From the NCBI GenBank assembly GCA_902773395.1, contig CACYEJ010000074.1, positions 1 to 9,998 of the forward strand: DNA of 9,998 nt, read 5' to 3'. Each line of letters starts with the position of its first letter. Within the stretch, counting starts at the first letter, position 1. The notes under the pieces were generated by a model. That model made no database searches. It was not told where the DNA came from and worked only from the letters and a program-made list of their open reading frames with translations. This document shows, one piece after another, positions 4,103-9,998 of the stretch. The DNA comes from an uncultured Ruminococcus sp. Lineage in GTDB: Bacteria > Bacillota_A > Clostridia > Oscillospirales > Acutalibacteraceae. Made by a program: the position numbers and the translations under genes.

Positions 4103-7100
4103 TTCTCCTAGACAATGCCGAAATAAAAATAATTATTCCTGCAATCAACGCCACTCCAACAAGAATCGAACCTATAAACAACGGTGTATTATTAAACCAA
4201 AGCACCAACGCACTCGTTGTAACAATAATGTCATTTACTTGCAGCTCACTCTTATTTCCTGCTGCGTCATATGCCGTAATCACAACATTGTGCTTATCCT
4301 TGCCCTGCGGAATGTTAAACAGATATACGCCGTTGCCGTAGAAATCTTTGTCGCTGTCTGCTGCGGAGTCGGTCATCTTCTCTGCCGAATCCGTGCCGTC
4401 CTCTGCGGTATCGTTATTTTCGCCGGTGTCGCCGTTATCCCACGGTGTCGCATTAACGGTTTTGCCGTCAACCTCTATTTTGAAATCTTTAAGAGAAAGG
4501 TCGTCTTTAATCTCGACAAGCGCTTCGTAGCCGTTGGAGTTGAATCTGTCGCTGTCCTTGAAGTTCAGACTGATGATACTAGGCTCTTCCTTGTCTATCC
4601 AGAATTTAATGATTGCGTCCTTATCCTCTGTGAAGTTCTCGTTGTCGTTCTTAGCCTTATCCTTTGAGTAGGAACGAACCTCGTAGCTGCCGTTGTCTGC
4701 GAATACGCTTGATTTTACGGTGTAGGTATTCTGACTCCACGAGCCGCTGCCGCCTCTGGTTTCGGTGGTGTAGTCCGCGCCGTTTGTTATCTCGTTCGGT
4801 GTCTGATTTCTGATTACAGACATTTTAACGTCACGAAGCGTGTCAACGTTAGTTTCGGTAAAGATAACGTCAAACTCCTTGCGGTTGTACTCGCCCAGAT
4901 ATTTCTTGATTGAATCGTCAATCGTATATACCGAACCAAATCTGTTTGCGGAGAAACTAATCTGTGACTCGCTGCTGTTGCCTGCAAGGTCGGTGAGCTT
5001 CACGCTGAGGGTGTAGAGGTCATCGACTTCCTTTTTCTGCTTGAAGTTGTCGTATGCGATTATCTCGCCCATTGAGCCGCCCGATGCATTTACGCCGTTT
5101 GCGGATTTATTGTAACTATAATTCACGCTGCCGCCGTTTGCTCCCGAAAGCGATATCTCAACTTTGTCCTCGTCAAAGTTCATGTCGCTCAGCGAAATTA
5201 CCGGCTCAATATTAGCATTGTTCGCCGACTTATCCGCAACGCCCGAAAACTCAATTGACGGTGCAGTCTTATCAATGCAGAAGCTCTGCGAAGCTCCGCC
5301 GCCGCCCTCGTTGCCAGCTTTGTCCTTAACGGATATTGCAAAGGTATAGTTGGCGTTTTGGGTGTACTGTATCGTTGCTGTGTGTTTGCCGTCCGAATCC
5401 TTCCACTGCGAACATTTTGGAAATTCAATCTCCTTGCCGTTGTCGTCCGCTTTTCCGGTTACGGCTACTCTTGAACTGTCAAAATTACGCTCGGTAATCT
5501 CAATAGCTGCAGTTCTGTTCTTTGAGTAATACTTTCCGTTTTTGGCGTCGTTGTTGTCATAAGTAACCTTTACTACAGGCTTAGTTACGTCAATCGTACA
5601 TTTTGAAGCTGTTGCCGCTGACGATTTGTTTCCTGCGTCGTCAATGCACGAAGCGGAGAATTCGTAGTCGCCGTCTGCGGAGAATGTAACCGTTGCGGTA
5701 TGCGTTGTACTGTCGCCGCTGCCTGATGTTGTCCAGCCGGCTATTGACGGAATCGTTCCCAGAGTATTTGTAATCACGGGAATAAAATTCTTTGCGGCAA
5801 AGTTTCTCTCCGTAACAGTGACAATCGCTGTTCTCGGACGGTTGAAGAAGTCCTTGTTGTCGGAATCGGACGGGGTATTGTCCCACTCAATTTTAATGCT
5901 CGGTGCTGTGGTATCTATGCTGAAAGAATATTCGCTGTGAGATGTATTTCCGGAACGGTCTGTCATCGTTATCGAAATAGGAATATTGTTTATATTATCC
6001 GAAACTGTGATAGTCTGCGTAAGCTTAGTCACGAGATTATATTCTCTTCCGGCAACATACCAGTTGTTGATATACTCGTCACCGTTCTTTGCGTTGTCAA
6101 CATTGACGTTGAAAGACTTGCCGTTTATCGTTACCTCTGCGCTTGCTATGCCTGAATACGTATCTGCAATAGTAATCACTGCGTCAACTGCCCCTGCATA
6201 GAGAGGATTGCCCGAACCTGTGACAGCCGGTGCCTGCGGTACGCTGAAGAAAATATGCTCCTCCTGCTCGTGCTGCTCGCTCGTTTCGATAACTGTACCG
6301 CTCGGAGTAACAAATCTGCCTGTTGTGTTGCCGACATTATCGTCCGCATACGCAAAAAGCTGACCTTTGAAATTTGCCGGCACAACGAACACTGCCGTGC
6401 CGTCTGCGGCTGCCTGTAAGACTGATGTATTGACATCGTCAAGCGACTGCCCAACAGGAACAGCCTTGAAGTAAATTCTGTTCACTCCCGAACCGGCAAC
6501 TGTCTGACCGTCAATATTAATATCATCTGCATGAACTCTGACCTCTGTGTCACGCTTGAAGTAGTAGCCGTAGTCGGTAAGCTCCACGCCGTCCGCCGGA
6601 GCACCGTCGCCAAAACGGCTGCCCTCCGTCAAAAATTCAAACTGTGTGACAACCGGTGCGTTTGTATCCTTATACACTGTGAGGGTGCGTTCGTCTGTAT
6701 TGCCTGCGTTGTCGGCAGCTTTTACGCTGAGTGTATATGAGCCGTTGCCGTTCATAGCAACTCCCTCGGCGTTCGTCTTGACATTCACTGTATCTTCGAA
6801 CATCTCCTCGGCTTTGCTCACGTTCGGGATATCGCTGTTAAAGCTGCTGTAAAGCTCGCCGCCGTTTATCGGTGTTCCGTTAATCTCGGCTGTAACAGTT
6901 CCCACGCCCGATTCGCCGTCCGTTACCTTTATGCCAAACGTTATATCCTCGTTATACCATATATTGTTATCATAAGTATTCGGGTTATAATCCGTAAAGG
7001 TCGGCTTGATATCAAATTCCGAAATCACGGGGTCTGCGTTTTCTATCATGATATTCTCAATATAGCCGCTGTGTTCGGGGTCTGTGTCGGCTGCTTTTGG

Positions 7101-9998
7101 AATCGTTTCGCCGCTGCTGTGACCGACATTATCATACACGTTTGCCGTGAGTTTTCCGTTGAGATAGATTTTCTTATCCTCTGCGGAAATCTCTTCAAGA
7201 GGAATCACGAAACGAACTGTCTGTGTTGTTTCGGTATCCTTTGAGGCGTAGTACTTTGCCTTTTTAACATCGTGAACAGCGCCGTTTATCTCTATCTTCT
7301 GATAACCGGAAGATACGGAAATATCACTGTCGTTAATCTCAACGTCAACATTCAGCTTGCCGCTGCCGAACAATCCGAACGAAAGCACGTTAATAACCGT
7401 CTGCAATGCCGACTGATTTTTGCTGAAACTGATTTTCGTAACTGCCGGCTTATCCTCGTCAATGTAAAAATCGTAAATGCCCTTTTTGCTGATGTAATCG
7501 CTGCCCGACTGAGTTCTGCTGCAAACAGTTACCTCAACGGTATTTCTGCCCTTGTTCAGCGCGATGTTGTTCTTCTCGCAAATTTCACGAACATTCACCG
7601 TCTGATTTACGCTCGTTGTAAGCTCCTTGTTGACTTCGCCGTTTTTGTACACTGTTGAATACGGGTCGTATTCGTTTGTGTAGCTAGCGTTCAGCTCCTT
7701 GATGTTATGAACCTTTGGGCTGCCGCTTTGGTCGTATGTTATCACGTCAAACATAAGGCTGCTGAAACCTGACCAATTTTCCTCTGCGGAATAATTAACG
7801 ACAATATCGTCTGCTTCGGAGTACCAGTCATTATCGCCGTCCTGATACGTAACGTCAACGGGGTTAATCTTTACACGGTAATCCTTTGTTCCGGTAATGA
7901 CATCGCCGTTGTAGGAATTCGAATTATCGCTAGTCATCTGCGCCGGCTCGGAGATAACGTTTCCTGCATTATCGGAAGCCGCTGCCGCAAGCGACAAATA
8001 CTGACTGCCGCTGATTGTAAATGTTGCGGTATAGTTTTGCGAATCTGACGGGTTGATTTTCTTCGATGTAAATGTGTCTAAATTTCTGCCGGATTTATCA
8101 TAGCCGTAAAGAGTTATGCTCGATATGCCGGAATTGAGGTCGCTGCCTGTAACGTTTACAGTAAGCTTTTTAGATGCTGCCGCACCGAACTCGTCAAGCG
8201 TTACAAGGTTGCCCTCTGAATCGGTTGTTACAATTTCAAAGCTGTCAATTGTCGGGGCTGCGTTATCAATTGCCACTCTCACCGGCTCATAGGTATAAAT
8301 ATTTCCAGCCTCGTCAAGGGCGTACACGCAGTAGCTGCTGTCCTGCGCACCTTTGACTTCAAATGAAAAAGCGCCGTCCCCGCCGATTTCACTCACGCCA
8401 ATCTCATAGCCCTCGATAGGAGCAAACGGCTTTGTGAGCTGCGCCTTGCGAATAGTTTCCTCATCAAGCGGCTTATCCTTGCTGTACACTGCGCAATCAA
8501 GCCTTGACTCACTCTCGGCATTTGCCGGCTTCAAGCTTCCGGAAACACGAACTGTTTCACAATTCGTCCAGTCACCCTCAATAGTTAGATACTCATTTTC
8601 TGCAATTTCGGTTTCTTTTGTCAAGCCGCCGTCCAACGGTTCGGGAATTTTATTATCGAGAACCAGCAATATATTTTTCTTATTGCCCTCGCTGTCTGCA
8701 AGCTCTACTGTGTGCCACTGCTTCTGATAGTAGATTTCTACAGACTTCAAAAGCTGCGTTGACATAACCTTATATTCAGTTGTATCATAGCCGCCGAATG
8801 AATCATCAGTTTTTTCGCCGTCCTCGTTTATGACGCTCGCTTTAACTCTAATTCCTGTGTGGTCTGTTTCCTTTAAACCTGTAACGGTATATGAAACAGA
8901 TACCTTATTCAAATCATCAATTCTATATGTATATATTGAATAATCTTGAAATTCTTCGTTTTTAACATACGGTGACGTAACGTTAATCTTGTTCATAGGC
9001 AAAACATCGTTGTCACGGTATTCCACTGTGATTTTGGTGTTGTCGTGAATATTCTCAGCCTTAAATTCAAAGCTGCCGTCGCCGTTGTCAACAAGCTTTT
9101 CGCTTTGCAAATCAATGTAATCAGGGTCGGACGCACTTTCCTTTTTAACAGCAATTCTGTCAATATGACAGCCGTCGTCGGGTCGAACCTGACAAGTTAC
9201 GCTGTTGCCGACAGCAGCCTTATAGAAACGGTTTCCGTCGGAATCCACGTCCGCCTCTGCGCCAACAACATTAAGCTTGCCACGCTCGCTCTCGGTTGTA
9301 ACATAATACTGGTCGCTGCCAAAACGAATACTAACCTCATACGAAGAATGAATACCCTTTTCGTCTGAGCCGTTAAGCTCCTCTGTACACTCCTTAGGCT
9401 CGTTCTGCGGATAATCTGTTTTTTCGAGAACATTCTGCACTGAGCCGATATTCTCGCCTGTATTTTCGTCAATCTCTTTATATGTGAAATGCGTAACGTG
9501 ATATGACTCCGCTGCCGCCGCTTTAACAGTAAGCTTTGCAGCTTCGTTCACGCTCACGGAACGCTCTGCGCTGTCATCGTCATTTTCATTTTTTATCTCG
9601 ATTGAGCCGCCCAAGCTGTCAAGCTCCTCGCTGCTGCCCTTTAGCTGCACGCTGCCCTTTGAATCGACAACAAAACGCACACTGTAGGTTTTCTTCTCAA
9701 CCTTTGCGGAGATAGACGCTGTCTGAGTAATATTATTTAATTTAAGCAAATATTTATTCTCCTGAGCAACAGGTATCTCATTAGCAGTATCGCCGTTTTC
9801 GGGGTCTTTATTATTGACAGTACAGCCGGAAATACGGTAGCCGTCATCAGCGACAATCATATATCTCGGAGATGCGCCGTATACAAAAGTTTGACTATAG
9901 GTTTCAACATCTATTGCGTCATCGTCACGGCTATAGATACTGTTTGCCAAATCCTCATCGGGAACACTTCCGTACAAGCCCTCGTCGCTGAGGTCAAC
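4092..9998 (-). CDS. Giant multi-domain Ig-like surface protein, N-terminus outside the window
   Basis: The frame is open to the right edge (seven more codons upstream of the TTG at 9977), so this is the last 1968 residues of a larger protein and the TTG is probably not a start. Numbering from 9977: residues about 1-90, 97-170 and 222-320 look like InlB B-repeat/Flg_new-type modules (VADDGYRISG, VRPDDGCHIDRI). From about 445 to 1918 there are roughly twelve Ig-like domains of about 105-145 residues. Boundaries are marked by linkers such as DNAAPTIDSF (571), IDTTAPSIKI (1354), IDVTKPVVKV (1462), IDKTAPSIEF (1568) and IDKEEPSIIS (1794). Most end in a D.AGN motif (DEAGN, DNAGN, DDAGN, DKAGN, DLAGN, DAAGN). 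Domains near 1385 and 1491 share TAxxxTERNF. A hydrophobic helix (about 1931-1954) and SRRKKA tail end the protein, implying one membrane anchor with the repeats outside. No LPXTG motif precedes it. The likely role is adhesion or a structural envelope function (inference); no enzyme domain is visible. The stop lies in a heptamer repeat. Confidence 0.85.
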   Translation of the reverse strand, partial: VDLSDEGLYGSVPDEDLANSIYSRDDDAIDVETYSQTFVYGASPRYMIVADDGYRISGCTVNNKDPENGDTANEIPVAQENKYLLKLNNITQTASISAKVEKKTYSVRFVVDSKGSVQLKGSSEELDSLGGSIEIKNENDDDSAERSVSVNEAAKLTVKAAAAESYHVTHFTYKEIDENTGENIGSVQNVLEKTDYPQNEPKECTEELNGSDEKGIHSSYEVSIRFGSDQYYVTTESERGKLNVVGAEADVDSDGNRFYKAAVGNSVTCQVRPDDGCHIDRIAVKKESASDPDYIDLQSEKLVDNGDGSFEFKAENIHDNTKITVEYRDNDVLPMNKINVTSPYVKNEEFQDYSIYTYRIDDLNKVSVSYTVTGLKETDHTGIRVKASVINEDGEKTDDSFGGYDTTEYKVMSTQLLKSVEIYYQKQWHTVELADSEGNKKNILLVLDNKIPEPLDGGLTKETEIAENEYLTIEGDWTNCETVRVSGSLKPANAESESRLDCAVYSKDKPLDEETIRKAQLTKPFAPIEGYEIGVSEIGGDGAFSFEVKGAQDSSYCVYALDEAGNIYTYEPVRVAIDNAAPTIDSFEIVTTDSEGNLVTLDEFGAAASKKLTVNVTGSDLNSGISSITLYGYDKSGRNLDTFTSKKINPSDSQNYTATFTISGSQYLSLAAAASDNAGNVISEPAQMTSDNSNSYNGDVITGTKDYRVKINPVDVTYQDGDNDWYSEADDIVVNYSAEENWSGFSSLMFDVITYDQSGSPKVHNIKELNASYTNEYDPYSTVYKNGEVNKELTTSVNQTVNVREICEKNNIALNKGRNTVEVTVCSRTQSGSDYISKKGIYDFYIDEDKPAVTKISFSKNQSALQTVINVLSFGLFGSGKLNVDVEINDSDISVSSGYQKIEINGAVHDVKKAKYYASKDTETTQTVRFVIPLEEISAEDKKIYLNGKLTANVYDNVGHSSGETIPKAADTDPEHSGYIENIMIENADPVISEFDIKPTFTDYNPNTYDNNIWYNEDITFGIKVTDGESGVGTVTAEINGTPINGGELYSSFNSDIPNVSKAEEMFEDTVNVKTNAEGVAMNGNGSYTLSVKAADNAGNTDERTLTVYKDTNAPVVTQFEFLTEGSRFGDGAPADGVELTDYGYYFKRDTEVRVHADDINIDGQTVAGSGVNRIYFKAVPVGQSLDDVNTSVLQAAADGTAVFVVPANFKGQLFAYADDNVGNTTGRFVTPSGTVIETSEQHEQEEHIFFSVPQAPAVTGSGNPLYAGAVDAVITIADTYSGIASAEVTINGKSFNVNVDNAKNGDEYINNWYVAGREYNLVTKLTQTITVSDNINNIPISITMTDRSGNTSHSEYSFSIDTTAPSIKIEWDNTPSDSDNKDFFNRPRTAIVTVTERNFAAKNFIPVITNTLGTIPSIAGWTTSGSGDSTTHTATVTFSADGDYEFSASCIDDAGNKSSAATASKCTIDVTKPVVKVTYDNNDAKNGKYYSKNRTAAIEITERNFDSSRVAVTGKADDNGKEIEFPKCSQWKDSDGKHTATIQYTQNANYTFAISVKDKAGNEGGGGASQSFCIDKTAPSIEFSGVADKSANNANIEPVISLSDMNFDEDKVEISLSGANGGSVNYSYNKSANGVNASGGSMGEIIAYDNFKQKKEVDDLYTLSVKLTDLAGNSSESQISFSANRFGSVYTIDDSIKKYLGEYNRKEFDVIFTETNVDTLRDVKMSVIRNQTPNEITNGADYTTETRGGSGSWSQNTYTVKSSVFADNGSYEVRSYSKDKAKNDNENFTEDKDAIIKFWIDKEEPSIISLNFKDSDRFNSNGYEALVEIKDDLSLKDFKIEVDGKTVNATPWDNGDTGENNDTAEDGTDSAEKMTDSAADSDKDFYGNGVYLFNIPQGKDKHNVVITAYDAAGNKSELQVNDIIVTTSALVLWFNNTPLFIGSILVGVALIAGIIIFISALSRRKKA
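4110..4190 (-). other. C-terminal transmembrane anchor and basic tail
   Basis: This is the part of the giant protein from about residue 1930 to its C-terminus. PLFIGSILVGVALIAGIIIF is an uninterrupted hydrophobic run followed closely by SRRKKA, which by the positive-inside rule places the tail in the cytoplasm and the Ig repeats outside. There is no sortase signal, so anchoring would be by the membrane only. Confidence 0.8.
4338..4439 (-). other. Acidic low-complexity insertion in the last Ig-like domain
   Basis: This encodes about 34 residues (1847-1880, numbered from 9977) made almost only of D, E, G, N, S, T and A, between the strands of the final Ig-like domain (VDGKTVNATPW before it, GNGVYLFNIP after it). 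It looks like an unstructured loop near the membrane anchor. None of the other Ig-like domains shows a similar insertion. Confidence 0.6.

Noticed and set aside
4092..4200. Sortase (LPXTG-type) cell-wall anchor at the giant protein C-terminus
   Set aside because: No LPXTG or close variant occurs before the hydrophobic segment; only a plain transmembrane helix and basic tail are visible.
4239..9472. Many 60-148 codon open frames on both strands inside the giant gene
   Set aside because: They are shadows of the repetitive surface-protein frame; their sequences are low-complexity or Arg/Ser-rich and show no family motifs.
9975..9977. TTG as the start codon of the giant gene
   Set aside because: The frame remains open to the window edge, there is no Shine-Dalgarno site in the preceding bases, and the protein would lack a signal peptide despite its membrane anchor.

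Overview
The window looks like chromosome from a low-to-moderate GC Gram-positive anaerobe, probably Bacillota/Clostridia. Ruminococcaceae-like Oscillospirales is a guess from gene style only. Pointers are A-rich UP-like tracts beside consensus sigma-A promoters, strong Shine-Dalgarno sites, a lipobox nucleoside-binding lipoprotein, an AlkD-type HEAT-repeat glycosylase, and a giant Ig-repeat surface protein whose anchor is a C-terminal transmembrane helix. Every gene I can support lies on the minus strand, so transcription runs from high to low coordinates.

Layout in transcription order: (1) 9998 to 4092, the 3' part of a very large surface protein whose N-terminus is outside the window. It has InlB-like/Flg_new-like repeats, then about twelve Ig-like domains, then one membrane helix and a basic tail. 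(2) 4091 to 3952, a short intergenic block of 7-bp repeats with an imperfect inverted repeat; the heptamer tract contains the stop codon of the giant gene. (3) 3951 to 3265, an AlkD-family DNA alkylation repair protein. (4) 3195 to 753, a tight two-gene unit: a BMP/PnrA-type nucleoside-binding lipoprotein and a pyrimidine-nucleoside phosphorylase, 13 bp apart. They suggest capture of extracellular nucleosides followed by intracellular phosphorolysis. (5) 752 to 450, an untranslated trailer ending in a clear rho-independent terminator. (6) 420 to 1, a stable-RNA locus with two near-identical full-consensus promoters exactly 100 bp apart, then tRNA-His(GTG), tRNA-Lys(TTT), an intrinsic-terminator-like hairpin, and tRNA-Gln(TTG), which runs off the left edge.

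I see no mobile element gene, CRISPR array, defence island or obviously new multi-gene system. The points most worth a second look are the duplicated promoter module, the terminator-like hairpin inside the tRNA cluster, the heptameric repeat tract that supplies stops in all three frames, and a nucleoside-binding lipoprotein with degenerate ligand motifs and no ABC partner next to it.
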